From: Fulvimonas sp. R45
GTDB lineage: Bacteria > Pseudomonadota > Gammaproteobacteria > Xanthomonadales > Rhodanobacteraceae
Length of the DNA: 64,000 nt
NCBI RefSeq assembly: GCF_030504985.1
Contig: NZ_JASERU010000001.1
Location: 310,001 to 374,000, forward strand
Direction: 5' to 3'
Part shown: positions 8,576 through 16,671 of the stretch, piece by piece
Layout: each line of letters opens with the position of its first letter
Position numbering within the stretch: position 1 is the stretch's first letter
Notes under the pieces: generated by a model
Databases searched by the model: none
What the model saw: the letters and a program-made list of their open reading frames with translations, nothing else
Told to the model about the DNA's origin: nothing
Translations under genes and position numbers: made by a program

Positions 8576-9331
8576 TCAGCGCCGCGCCTTCGACAGCAGG
8601 CGCAGGATCTCCATGTACAGCCATACCAGCGTCACCATCAGCGCGAACGCGCCATACCATTCCATGTACTTCGGCGCGCCCTGCGCGGTGGCGCGTTCGA
8701 TCATGTCGAAGTCCAGCACCAGGTTCAGCGCCGCCAGCCCCACCACCAGCAGGCTGAAGCCGATGCCCAGCGCGCCGGTCTCGTGGATGAAGGGGATCTG
8801 GATGCTGGTGAAGGCGCGCAGGCCGATGTCGACCAGGTAGAGCAGCGCGATCGCGCCGGTGGCGGCCACCACGCCCATGCGGAACCTGTCGGTGACCTTG
8901 ACGATGCCGGAGCGGTACAGCAGCAGCATCACCGCCAGCACGCCGGCGGTGAGCATCACCGCCTGCATCACGATGCCCGGGTAGCGCAGGTTGAGCATCA
9001 CCGAGATGCCGCCCAGCGCGCAGCCCTCGGCCATCGCGTAGAGCGGCGCGGTGAGCCCGGCCCAGCGGCTGGCGAACGAGGTCACCAGCGCCAGCACGAA
9101 GCCCACGATCAGGCCGCCCCACAGATAGGGCGAGATCGCCGCCATGCCGGCCGGCAGGCCCCCTTCCTGCGCCACCTCGACGAAGTGATGCCAGGTCCAG
9201 CCGCCGGTGATCAGCGCCAGCACCAGCAGCAGACCGGTGCGGGCGATGATGCCGTTCATCGTCATCCGCTCGCCGGTGGCGGGCAGGCCGCGGAAGGCCT
9301 TGTCCTGAAGTACGGGGTTGCTGGAACGCAT
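8576..9331 (-). CDS. Bax inhibitor-1/YccA-like membrane protein
   Basis: A 251-residue polytopic protein with a short polar N terminus (MRSSNPVLQDKAFRG) and about seven hydrophobic segments. The NPVL...F start and overall pattern match the bacterial Bax-inhibitor-1-like YccA subgroup (PF12811). Relatives are thought to be proton- or calcium-leak channels or membrane-protease modulators, but the role in bacteria is unsettled. Start at 9331 is the natural ATG. The gene lies 31 nt upstream of the YbjQ-like gene on the same strand and may be transcribed with it. Confidence 0.85.
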   Translation of the reverse strand: MRSSNPVLQDKAFRGLPATGERMTMNGIIARTGLLLVLALITGGWTWHHFVEVAQEGGLPAGMAAISPYLWGGLIVGFVLALVTSFASRWAGLTAPLYAMAEGCALGGISVMLNLRYPGIVMQAVMLTAGVLAVMLLLYRSGIVKVTDRFRMGVVAATGAIALLYLVDIGLRAFTSIQIPFIHETGALGIGFSLLVVGLAALNLVLDFDMIERATAQGAPKYMEWYGAFALMVTLVWLYMEILRLLSKARR

Positions 9332-9427
9332 CGTGGGACTCCGTGCAGTAGAACGCGCCGCGCCGTACGCGGCATCGGTCCATGCTACCCCGCGGGACGC
9401 GCGCCGTCACATGCGCGGAATCGCCGC

Positions 9428-10690
9428 TCAGCCGCGCGCCTTCGCCCGCTTGCGCCCAGGCTCGACGTCCGGCAGCAGCAGCGCCACCACGCCGATCAGC
9501 GGCAGGTAGGCGCACAACCGGTAGACGTGGCCGATGCCGTCCAGGTCGGCCAGCCGGCCCAGCAGGGCCGCACCGAGGCCGCCCATGCCGAAGGCCAGGC
9601 CGTAGAACACGCCGGAGATCATGCCGATCCGCCCCGGCACCAGTTCCTGCGCGTAGACGATGATGGTGGTGAAGGCCGAGGCCAGCACCAGGCCGATCAC
9701 CACGCTCAGCACGCCGGTCCAGAACAGGTTGGCGTGCGGCAGCAGCAGGGTGAACGGGGCCACGCCGAGGATCGAGCCGAGGATCACCCACTTGCGCCCC
9801 ACCTTGTCGCCCAGCGGGCCGCCGATCAGCACGCCGCAGGCCACCGCGGCGAGGAACACGAACAGGTGCACCTGCGCGTTCTGCACCGACACGCCGAAGC
9901 CGTGCATCAGGTAGAAGGTGTAGTAGCTGCTGATGCTGGCGATATAGAAGTACTTGGAGAAGATCAGCACGCCCAGGATCAGCAGCGCCGCCAGCACCGT
10001 GCGCGGCGGCAGCCCGTGCGCCTCCGCGTGGCGCACGCGCCTGGCGCCGTGCGCGGCATGGTGGCGCGCATACCAATGGCCCACCTGCACCAGCACCACC
10101 ATTCCCAGCAGCGCGGCCAGCGAGAACCAGGCCACGCTGCCGCGCCCGTGCGGCACGATGATCCAGGCCGCCAGCAGCGGCCCCAGCGAGGCGCCGAGGT
10201 TGCCGCCCACCACGAACACCGACTGCGCCAGCCCGGGCCGGCCGCCCGACGCCATCCGCGCCACCCGCGAGGATTCGGGATGGAACACCGACGAGCCGGT
10301 ACCCACCAGCGCCGCCGCGGCCAGCAGCACGGCGAAGTTCGGCGCCCACGCCAGCAGCAGCAGGCCGGCCAGGGTGAAGCCCATGCCCACCGGCAGCGAA
10401 TACGGCAGCCGGCGGCGGTCGGTCAGCATGCCGACCAGCGGTTGCAGCAGGGACGCGGTGAGCTGGTAGGTCAGCGTGATCAGGCCGACCTGGGCGAAGC
10501 TGAGGTGGAAATCGCCCTTGAGCAGCGGGTAGATCGCCAGGATCAACGACTGGATCATGTCGTTGAGCAGGTGCGAGAAGCTGATCGCACCGAGCACCGG
10601 GTAGGCGGTGCCCTCCTGCGCCGCGGGAGCGGGCACCGGCGCGGGGACATCGCCGGTGGGCAGCGGCAGGGTTTCGACGCGAGTTTGCAT
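9428..10690 (-). CDS. fsr: MFS exporter, fosmidomycin-resistance (Fsr) type
   Basis: A 420-residue major facilitator with about 12 membrane segments. The sequence after a Pro/Ala-rich cytoplasmic leader, SFSHLLNDMIQSLILAIYP, and the later SSVFHPESSRVAR are hallmarks of the Fsr/RosA group, which exports fosmidomycin, trimethoprim and other compounds in relatives. The start at 10690 (MQTRVETLPL) was preferred to a longer open frame because that extension runs through the regulatory gap shared with the divergent AraC gene. The arrangement of an exporter back to back with an AraC regulator suggests inducible efflux. The natural substrate is not known. Confidence 0.88.
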   Translation of the reverse strand: MQTRVETLPLPTGDVPAPVPAPAAQEGTAYPVLGAISFSHLLNDMIQSLILAIYPLLKGDFHLSFAQVGLITLTYQLTASLLQPLVGMLTDRRRLPYSLPVGMGFTLAGLLLLAWAPNFAVLLAAAALVGTGSSVFHPESSRVARMASGGRPGLAQSVFVVGGNLGASLGPLLAAWIIVPHGRGSVAWFSLAALLGMVVLVQVGHWYARHHAAHGARRVRHAEAHGLPPRTVLAALLILGVLIFSKYFYIASISSYYTFYLMHGFGVSVQNAQVHLFVFLAAVACGVLIGGPLGDKVGRKWVILGSILGVAPFTLLLPHANLFWTGVLSVVIGLVLASAFTTIIVYAQELVPGRIGMISGVFYGLAFGMGGLGAALLGRLADLDGIGHVYRLCAYLPLIGVVALLLPDVEPGRKRAKARG

Positions 10691-10764
10691 GGGTAGCCGT
10701 TCTCGTTGGGGAAGGCCGCGCGGTTGCGCGGCGGGGGTGCCCAACATAGAGTGTCCGGCCACGG

Positions 10765-10782
10765 CCCGCATATGTCGGCGGG
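10765..10782. promoter_or_regulatory. possible operator in the fsr/araC divergent region
   Basis: The 120-nt gap between the divergent genes holds an inverted repeat with arms CCCGC and GCGGG, 8 nt apart around ATATGT. It lies about 29 nt before the AraC start and could be an operator. No convincing -35/-10 pair was identified in this gap. Confidence 0.3.
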
Positions 10783-10810
10783 TCAACCTTCATCGAATCC
10801 GGGCCATCGC

Positions 10811-11590
10811 ATGCGCAACACCCGCGTCGACGCCTATGAGGACATCCCGCGCGACGTGGTCGCCACCGGCAACGACTACGCCCCGCACCAGGTGCTGCCG
10901 CCGCATGCGCACCGCCGCGGCCAGTTGCTGTACGCCGCCACCGGCGTGGTCACCGCGATCACCGCCGAGGGCAGCTGGGTGGTGCCGCCGCAGCGCGCGC
11001 TGTGGATCCCGCCGGGCGTCACCCACGAGGTGCACATGGACGGCCAGGTCTCCACCCGCAGCGCCTATGTCGCCCGCGCGGCCGTGGAAGCCGCCGGCCT
11101 GCCGCCGCACTGCCGGGTGATCGGCGTGTCGCCGCTGCTGCACGCGCTGCTGCTGGAAGCGGTGGACCTGCCGCCGCATTACGCGCTGGACGGCCGCGAC
11201 GGCCGGGTGATGGCGTTGCTGGTGGACGAGATCCGCCGCATGCCTGCGCTGGCGTTGAACACCCCGCTGCCGCGCGAGCGCCGGCTGGCCGCGCTGTGCC
11301 GCGCCCTGCTCGACGCGCCCACGCTGGACGCGGACATCGACGACATGGCCGCGCACGCCGGCATGAGCCGGCGCCACTTCACCCGCCTGTTCCGCGAGCA
11401 GACCGGCATGAGTTTCGGCGCCTGGCGCCAGCAGGCCTGCCTGCTCGCCGCGCTGACCCGGCTGGGCCGCGGCGAGCCGGTGACCCAGGTGGCGCTGGAC
11501 CTCGGCTACGCCAGCCCCAGCGCGTTCACCGCCGCCTTCCGCCGCGTGCTGGGCGCACCGCCCAGCCGTTACCTGGGCGGTGTGGTGTAA
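10811..11590 (+). CDS. AraC-family transcriptional regulator
   Basis: A 259-residue regulator. The N-terminal cupin-like half has the HxH-containing pattern PPHAHRRGQLLYA near residues 30-42 and WVVPPQRALWIPPGVTHEV, typical of the NimR/YeaM subgroup of AraC proteins. The C-terminal half carries two helix-turn-helix units, the second with GEPVTQVALDLGYASPSAFTAAFRR. NimR-type regulators in other bacteria control a neighbouring MFS exporter, which fits the divergent Fsr-type gene 120 nt away. The start at 10811 (MRNTRVD) gives the normal family N terminus. Confidence 0.9.
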   Translation: MRNTRVDAYEDIPRDVVATGNDYAPHQVLPPHAHRRGQLLYAATGVVTAITAEGSWVVPPQRALWIPPGVTHEVHMDGQVSTRSAYVARAAVEAAGLPPHCRVIGVSPLLHALLLEAVDLPPHYALDGRDGRVMALLVDEIRRMPALALNTPLPRERRLAALCRALLDAPTLDADIDDMAAHAGMSRRHFTRLFREQTGMSFGAWRQQACLLAALTRLGRGEPVTQVALDLGYASPSAFTAAFRRVLGAPPSRYLGGVV

Positions 11591-11608
11591 TCGCTTGCCC
11601 ACCCTCGC

Positions 11609-11662
11609 CGTCATTCCGGCGAAGCCCACTGCTGTCCGGACTATTTCCTGCCGCTGGATGCG
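11609..11662 (+). repeat. CGTCATTCCGGCGAA-type repeat remnant
   Basis: The segment contains CGTCATTCCGGCGAAGCC, the start of a dispersed repeat that is also present as a full inverted pair at 16563-16643, and ends in GCTGGATG like that copy. A further short piece (TTCCGG...CCGGAACGACG) lies near 11853-11876. These remnants and the hairpin pair at 11665-11763 make up most of the 344-nt gap 11591-11934; I see no gene in it. Confidence 0.6.
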
Positions 11663-11664
11663 CT

Positions 11665-11763
11665 CCTCCCCCTGCTCGCAGGGGGAGGTTGGAGGGGATA
11701 ACGCTCTTGCTTTCAAGCCAAAAGCACCCCACCCCAACCCTCCCCTGCGCGCAGGGGAGGGGG
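11665..11763. repeat. paired hairpin repeat (REP/BIME-like), pair 2
   Basis: The left unit has arms CCTCCCCCTGC and GCAGGGGGAGG followed by tail TTGGAGGGG. The right unit begins with CCCCACCCCAA and has arms CCCTCCCCTGC and GCAGGGGAGGG. The tails face inward. The 29-nt spacer begins ATAACGCTCTTGC, nearly the same sequence as in pair 3 at 36901-37015, showing that the pair spreads as one unit. Confidence 0.85.
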
Positions 11764-11934
11764 CTGCCCCGCCCTTCGAAGCAGATGGCGATCTAACCCG
11801 CACGCCTGTTTGCCGATCTTCGGTGCAAGCGCTTGACCGGCCTCAACACCTATTCCGGCCTGCGCCGGAACGACGAGCAAGCGCCGTGTGCGCCCGGGAT
11901 GGCGTGGTCAGTGACGCGCCCATCTGCGCATGCC

Positions 11935-12495
11935 TCAAGTACGCAGGTGCGTGCGCACCCAGTCCGCGTAGCGGTCCACGAAGCCCTGCAGGAATTTCCG
12001 CGTGCCGTCGTTGGTGATGTTGCCGTCGGCGTCGACCGGGCCATCGTCCTTGAATTGCACGAACACCTCCGGCTGCGCCAGCACCGCCACGTCCAGGTAG
12101 GCCAGCACGTTGCGCAGGTGCTGCTGCGCCAGCGCGCTGCCGGTGGCGCCGATGGAGGCGCCGATCACGGCGCCGGGCTTGCCCTTGAAGGAATTGGTGC
12201 CCCACGGCCGCGAACCGATATCCAGCGCGTTCTTCAGCACGCCGGGGATCGAGCGGTTGTACTCCGGCGTGGCGAACAGCAGCGCGTCGGCCGCTTCCAC
12301 CGCCTGCTTCAGGCGACGCCCTTCGGCGGGATAGTCGGCGTCGAACTCCTGGTTGTACAGCGGCAGGTCGTCGATGCGCACGGATTCGAACGTGAACTCC
12401 GGCGGCGCCAGCTTCTCCACCGCCAGGGCCAGGCGCCGGTTGAACGACTCCCTGCGCAGGCTGCCCGTGAATACCGCCACCTTGATCGTGCCCAT
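11935..12495 (-). CDS. NADPH-dependent FMN reductase (flavodoxin-like)
   Basis: A 186-residue flavoprotein of the NADPH-dependent FMN reductase/ChrR group. The FMN phosphate-binding loop is GSLRRESFNR near residues 10-19, followed by LPLYNQEFD and the ATPEYNRSIPGVLKNALD signature that binds the isoalloxazine ring. Relatives reduce quinones, chromate or azo dyes and are often part of oxidative-stress defence. Start at 12495 (MGTIKVAVF) gives the canonical beta-strand one at the N terminus. It is a monocistronic minus-strand gene. Confidence 0.9.
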   Translation of the reverse strand: MGTIKVAVFTGSLRRESFNRRLALAVEKLAPPEFTFESVRIDDLPLYNQEFDADYPAEGRRLKQAVEAADALLFATPEYNRSIPGVLKNALDIGSRPWGTNSFKGKPGAVIGASIGATGSALAQQHLRNVLAYLDVAVLAQPEVFVQFKDDGPVDADGNITNDGTRKFLQGFVDRYADWVRTHLRT

Positions 12496-12593
12496 GTGCG
12501 CTGCTCCCGTGTGGAAAGGCCAGGCCGCCGCCGCGGCGCATCGGTGCATTGAAGATCGACCGCGGTCAAGCCCGCGTGATGCGCGGCGGTATC

Positions 12594-13133
12594 TCAGCGC
12601 GGATACAGCGCGTCGTGCAGCAGTTGCTGCCGTTGCGGGTCCGGATGGCCCAGCCAGGTCAGCGTGTCGTGCGAATCGTCATCGGGATCGACCGGTGGCG
12701 ACAGGTCTGCCGGACGCTGCGCGTACAGGCCCCACATCGCATGGCCCGCCGCGTCGTACAGCAGCGCCACGCGCTCGCCCGGGCAATCGTGCGGTTTGCA
12801 GGCCGAGGCCAGCAGCATCGGCCTGCCTTCCACCTGCACGGTCCGCGCCGGCGTGGCCGTGCCGCCTCCGCGCACCCAGGCCGGCAACGCACGGGCGCCG
12901 GCCAGGTCGTCGAGGGCGCTGGCGAAGTCCGGGCGCTTCAGCAGGTCGAACAGGTAGACCTGCGCCGCGCCTGGCGACGCGGCGCCGTGGCTGGCCGATG
13001 CGGACGTGCCGGCCGGTGCGGGCATGGCCGCGGAGGCATCATCCGCCGGCGCGGCAGGCGGCGCGCCCTGCGGCGAACACGCGGCGCAGGCCAGGATCGC
13101 GACCATCGCGCAGGCAAGGCTGGATAGCTTCAT
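12594..13133 (-). CDS. Ivy-family lysozyme inhibitor lipoprotein
   Basis: A 179-residue exported protein. The N terminus has a hydrophobic signal with cysteines in ILACAAC, so a lipoprotein is likely, followed by an Ala/Pro/Ser-rich linker to about residue 57. The mature domain contains CKPHDC, the signature loop of the Ivy family that plugs the active site of C-type lysozymes, plus RVALLYD and MWGLY in the expected places. The linker makes it slightly longer than E. coli Ivy, which is periplasmic. It probably protects peptidoglycan against host or environmental lysozyme. The exact lipobox (ILAC or CAAC) is uncertain. Confidence 0.82.
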   Translation of the reverse strand: MKLSSLACAMVAILACAACSPQGAPPAAPADDASAAMPAPAGTSASASHGAASPGAAQVYLFDLLKRPDFASALDDLAGARALPAWVRGGGTATPARTVQVEGRPMLLASACKPHDCPGERVALLYDAAGHAMWGLYAQRPADLSPPVDPDDDSHDTLTWLGHPDPQRQQLLHDALYPR

Positions 13134-13192
13134 GGCGCACTCCCGTCGTGGTGGCAGGCGTCCATCCTGCCGCAACGGGGGTGAATCGCCCA

Positions 13193-15454
13193 TCAAGCCA
13201 GCTTGCGCGCGGCCGCCACCACGTCCGCCTCGCCCGGCAGCACCAGGAAGGCCGCGCCGGCCAGCGGGGTGAAGGTGTCGGCGCCGACCACGCGCTCCAG
13301 CGGCGTGGCGCCGAGGCCTGCCTCGACGATGGCGGTGATCACGCCCTCGCCCACGCCGGCGCTCTTGCGGCCCTCGTCCAGCACGATGATGCGCTTGGCG
13401 CCCTTCGCCTGGGCCGCGATGAAGGCGTCGTTGAGCGGCGCCAGCCAGCGCAGGTCGACCACGCGCACCTTCCACTTCAGCTCGGCCTCGATCGTGCGCG
13501 CGGCGCGCAGCGCCATCGGCACGCCGTTGCCGAAGGTGAACACCACCAGGTCCTTCGCCTTGTCGTTGTAGACGCGGCCCTCGCCCAGCACCATCGCCTC
13601 GCCCGGCGCGGGATAGGCGAACTGCCACTGCCCGTCGCCGGCCTCGTACAGGTCCTTGGTCATGTACAGCGCGATGGGTTCGAGGAAGGCACAGACGCGG
13701 CCGTCCACCTTGGCCAGCGCGGCGAGCGTGCGCAGCATGGTCGCCGCGTCGTCGCCGCGCGATGGGCAACCCACCACCAGGCCCGGGATGTCGCGCAGCG
13801 CGGCGATCGAGTTGTCGTTGTGGAAATGCCCGCCGAAACCGCGCTGGTAGCCCAGCGAGGCCACGCGCATCACCAGCGGGTTGCGGTACTGGTCGTTGGA
13901 GAAGAACTGCAGGCTGGCCGCCTCGCCGCGGATCTGGTCGCCCGCGTTGTGGAAGTAGGCCAGGTACTGGATCTCGGGGATCGGCAGCATGCCCATGTTG
14001 GCGTAGCCCTGGGCCAGGCCCAGGATCACCGTCTCGTCCAGCAGGGTGTTGAACACGCGCGTGTTCCGGAACGCCTTGTGCAGGCCCTTGGTCACCGTGT
14101 ACACGCCGCCCTTCTGCGCCACGTCCTCGCCGAACAGCAGCGATTCGGGGTACTTGGCCATGATGTCGTGCAGCGCCTGGCCGATCTGGATCGCCAGATG
14201 CCGCGGCGGCTGGTTCTCGGGCAGCCTGTCCTCGCTGCCGAAGGCCTTGAGGCGTGCGTCGGCGTAGTCGGCGCGCTCGGCTTCGGTCTTCACCTTGGCC
14301 GGCGTGTACGGCGCCAGCGGCTTCATCACGTCGTCCAGGCGCTCCAGCTTCGGGCGGCGGTCGGCTTCCTCGGCGGCGGCGAAGCAGCGCTTGCGGATGG
14401 ATTCGTTGAGTTCGAGCAACGCATCCTTCGTGTACAGCCCCGATTCCAGCGCGATGGCCGCCGAGCGCAGCAGCGGGTCGGTGGCTTCCAGCGCCACCAG
14501 TTCCTCGATGCTGCGCCACTCGATCTCGAAGTCGGTGCCGGCGTGGCCCATGATGCGGGTGGTACGCAGGTGCAGGAAAGTCGGCCGGCGCGTCGTGCGG
14601 CAATGCTCCACCGCGCGCCGCACCTGGGCGTAGCCTTCGGCGAGATCAAGGCCGTCGGCGTAGAAATAGTCGAGGTTGGCGCGCGACTGGAAATTGCTCG
14701 CCACCCAGCCGGTCGGCGTCTTCACCGAGATGCCGATGCCGTTGTCCTCGCACACGAACAGCACCGGCGCGGGCAGCTTCTGGTAGGCCGTCCACGCCGC
14801 CGCGTTGAACGCGGTCTGCGCGGTGGCGTGGTTGCTGGAGGCATCGCCGAACGAGCAGATCGCGATGGAATCGTCCGGCACCGGCAGCGTGTGGCCGATG
14901 CGCCGTGCGTGGTCGATGGCGATCGCCGTGCCTAGCGCCTTGGGCAGATGCGAGGCAATGGTCGAGGTCTGCGGCAGCACCCAGAGCGGCTTGCTGCCCC
15001 ACACCTTGTGGCGGCCGCCGGAGGCCGGGTCTTCCGCGCTGGCGGCGAAGGACAGCGCCGAGTCCATCACCGGGTCCATGCCCGGCAGCTTGCGGAAGCG
15101 CTCGGCCATGAAGCCGCCGGAGCGGTAGTGCAGGAAGGCCGGGTCGGTGTGGCGGGTCAGCCGCGCCACCATCGCGTTGCCTTCGTGGCCGGACGAGCCG
15201 ATGGTGTAGAACACCTTGTTCTGCACGCGCAGCACGCGCGCCATCAGGTCGAGATGGCGCGAGATCAGCTGCGATTCCAGCAGCTCGCGGAAGCCGCGCG
15301 CGTCGAGCGCGCTGCCCGGCAACACCGGCGCGTCGTCGCGCGGCGCGGCGCGCGCCTCGCCCTGCCACTGCTGCACGAACTCGGTGAAGTTCTGGTCGAC
15401 GATCTCGGCGCGGTTGAAGCCCTTGTGGCGGGCGGCGATGGGCGTGGCGGACAT
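13193..15454 (-). CDS. branched-chain 2-oxo acid dehydrogenase-type E1, alpha and beta subunits fused
   Basis: A 753-residue thiamine-diphosphate enzyme in which the alpha and beta chains of an E1 dehydrogenase are joined in one protein. The alpha half (about residues 30-400) has the TPP-binding FGDASSN...EDNGIGI pattern; the beta half (about 415-753) has IGQALHDIMAKYPESLLFGEDVA, VFNTLLDETVILGLAQGYA and the C-terminal VVDLRWLAPLND. The closest family is the 2-oxoisovalerate dehydrogenase type, which decarboxylates branched-chain 2-oxo acids and hands the acyl group to lipoyl-E2. No E2 or E3 gene lies nearby. A longer open frame continues upstream, but the ATG at 15454 (MSATPIAARHKGF) matches the domain start. 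Substrate preference is inferred. Confidence 0.87.
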   Translation of the reverse strand: MSATPIAARHKGFNRAEIVDQNFTEFVQQWQGEARAAPRDDAPVLPGSALDARGFRELLESQLISRHLDLMARVLRVQNKVFYTIGSSGHEGNAMVARLTRHTDPAFLHYRSGGFMAERFRKLPGMDPVMDSALSFAASAEDPASGGRHKVWGSKPLWVLPQTSTIASHLPKALGTAIAIDHARRIGHTLPVPDDSIAICSFGDASSNHATAQTAFNAAAWTAYQKLPAPVLFVCEDNGIGISVKTPTGWVASNFQSRANLDYFYADGLDLAEGYAQVRRAVEHCRTTRRPTFLHLRTTRIMGHAGTDFEIEWRSIEELVALEATDPLLRSAAIALESGLYTKDALLELNESIRKRCFAAAEEADRRPKLERLDDVMKPLAPYTPAKVKTEAERADYADARLKAFGSEDRLPENQPPRHLAIQIGQALHDIMAKYPESLLFGEDVAQKGGVYTVTKGLHKAFRNTRVFNTLLDETVILGLAQGYANMGMLPIPEIQYLAYFHNAGDQIRGEAASLQFFSNDQYRNPLVMRVASLGYQRGFGGHFHNDNSIAALRDIPGLVVGCPSRGDDAATMLRTLAALAKVDGRVCAFLEPIALYMTKDLYEAGDGQWQFAYPAPGEAMVLGEGRVYNDKAKDLVVFTFGNGVPMALRAARTIEAELKWKVRVVDLRWLAPLNDAFIAAQAKGAKRIIVLDEGRKSAGVGEGVITAIVEAGLGATPLERVVGADTFTPLAGAAFLVLPGEADVVAAARKLA

Positions 15455-15503
15455 GGTGGCGGGAGTTTCCGTGGCTGGGGCCGTGGCACGGCGCAAAAGG
15501 GGA

Positions 15504-15989
15504 TTATCGGTCGGGGCGCGACGAGGCCGCCAGCGCGCGCAGCTGCGCGGCGCGCTGCAGGTCCTTGGGGCGGGCGAAGCTTTCCAGAATGCGCACCTGC
15601 TCCACCGACGCGGGTACCGGCACCGCGACGCCGCCGCAGTCCACCAGCACCCTCTCGCGCACCTGCACCGCCTGCCAGCCCTGCGGGCCACGCAACTCCA
15701 GCCCGCCCATCACTTCCAGCGGCAGGCCGGGAAAGCGGAAGCGCGCGAAACGCGAGCGGAAGCGGTCGCCGTCGGCGGCATGTACGTACGCGGCATCGAG
15801 CCGGTCGCGCCACAGCGCGGTCAAGATTTCCGCATCGCGGATGCTGCACAGCACGTCGAGGTCCGCCACGCTGACGTCGGCGCCCGCGAGTGCGGCGGCG
15901 GCGCTGCCGATCACCGTCCACGGGTCGCGGCAATGGCGCTGCAGGTCGGGCACGGCGACAGCCAGTGCTTCGCGCAGCGCCGGGTTCAT
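15504..15989 (-). CDS. nucleotidyltransferase-fold protein
   Basis: A 161-residue protein. The sequence VIGSAAAALAGA followed by DLDVL near residues 27-46 resembles the GS...DxD metal-binding pattern of the DNA-polymerase-beta-like nucleotidyltransferase fold seen in small uncharacterised bacterial proteins. No toxin-antitoxin partner is evident. The start at 15989 overlaps the stop of the upstream GNAT gene by 4 nt, so the two are translationally coupled. Function unknown. Confidence 0.65.
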   Translation of the reverse strand: MNPALREALAVAVPDLQRHCRDPWTVIGSAAAALAGADVSVADLDVLCSIRDAEILTALWRDRLDAAYVHAADGDRFRSRFARFRFPGLPLEVMGGLELRGPQGWQAVQVRERVLVDCGGVAVPVPASVEQVRILESFARPKDLQRAAQLRALAASSRPDR

Positions 15990-16528
15990 GCGCGACGGCG
16001 GCGCCACTGCTCGCGCGTCTGGCCCCAGACCTCGACCGCCACGTCCTCGAACGGCGCGGGCAGCCGGCCCGGGCCGCGCAGCGCCGAGCCCAGCTTGCGC
16101 GCCACGATCTGCGAGGCGGCGTTGTCCGGCGCGATGGTGTGGATCACCTCGGTCCAGCCCAGCGTGTCGAACGCCCAGTCGATGGCGGCCGCGGCGCCTT
16201 CGGTCGCGTATCCCTTGCCCCACGCGTCGCGCAGGATGCCCCAGCCCACTTCGGTGCCGGGCCAGCCCTCGGGCTGCCAGGGACCGAGGCGGCCGATCCA
16301 GCGGCCGCTGGCCTTCTCGATCACCGAGAACATGGCGTAGCCCTGGATCGCCCAGGCGCCGGCCATGGAAAGGAACCCGCGCCAGGCCACCGGACGCGGC
16401 TGCGGGCCGCCGATGTGGCGCGAATTCTCCTCGTCGCCCATCAGCGCGGCCCAGCCTTCGAAATCCTCCGGCCGGGTCGGGCGCAGGATCAGGCGGTCGG
16501 TTTCTATGCGGATGTCTTGCAAGCTCAT
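15986..16528 (-). CDS. GNAT-family N-acetyltransferase (RimJ/RimL type)
   Basis: A 180-residue acetyltransferase. The opening IETDRLILRPTRPEDFEGWAAL is the RimJ/RimL-type signature, and GWGILRDAWGKGYATEGAAAAIDWAF contains the acetyl-CoA-binding motif A (R/QxxGxG/A form, here WGKGYA). The later IHTIAPDNAASQIVARKLG fits motif B. The substrate could be a protein N terminus or a small amine. It is the first gene of a two-gene minus-strand unit with the nucleotidyltransferase-like protein. Confidence 0.9.
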   Translation of the reverse strand: MSLQDIRIETDRLILRPTRPEDFEGWAALMGDEENSRHIGGPQPRPVAWRGFLSMAGAWAIQGYAMFSVIEKASGRWIGRLGPWQPEGWPGTEVGWGILRDAWGKGYATEGAAAAIDWAFDTLGWTEVIHTIAPDNAASQIVARKLGSALRGPGRLPAPFEDVAVEVWGQTREQWRRRRA

Positions 16529-16562
16529 GCGATTCCAACCGAAGGTGTTTGGGCAACCTCGA

Positions 16563-16643
16563 CATCATCCCGGCGAAGGCCGGGATCCAGCGGCGTCGAT
16601 CCGGCCTTGGGGCGCTGGATGACCGGCATTCGCCGGAATGACG
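16563..16643. repeat. dispersed inverted repeat (CATCATCCCGGCGAA type)
   Basis: Two diverging arms, 16563-16590 and 16615-16643, are imperfect reverse complements. The left arm reads CATCATCCCGGCGAAGGC and ends GGATCCAG; the right arm starts CTGGATGACCGG and ends CGCCGGAATGACG. The 24-nt middle is GC-rich. The unit sits between a GNAT gene and gcdH, both transcribed leftward. A remnant of the same family occurs near 11609. Confidence 0.75.
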
Positions 16644-16671
16644 AGCACGCGAGATGCCGCGAGGCCGGTTT

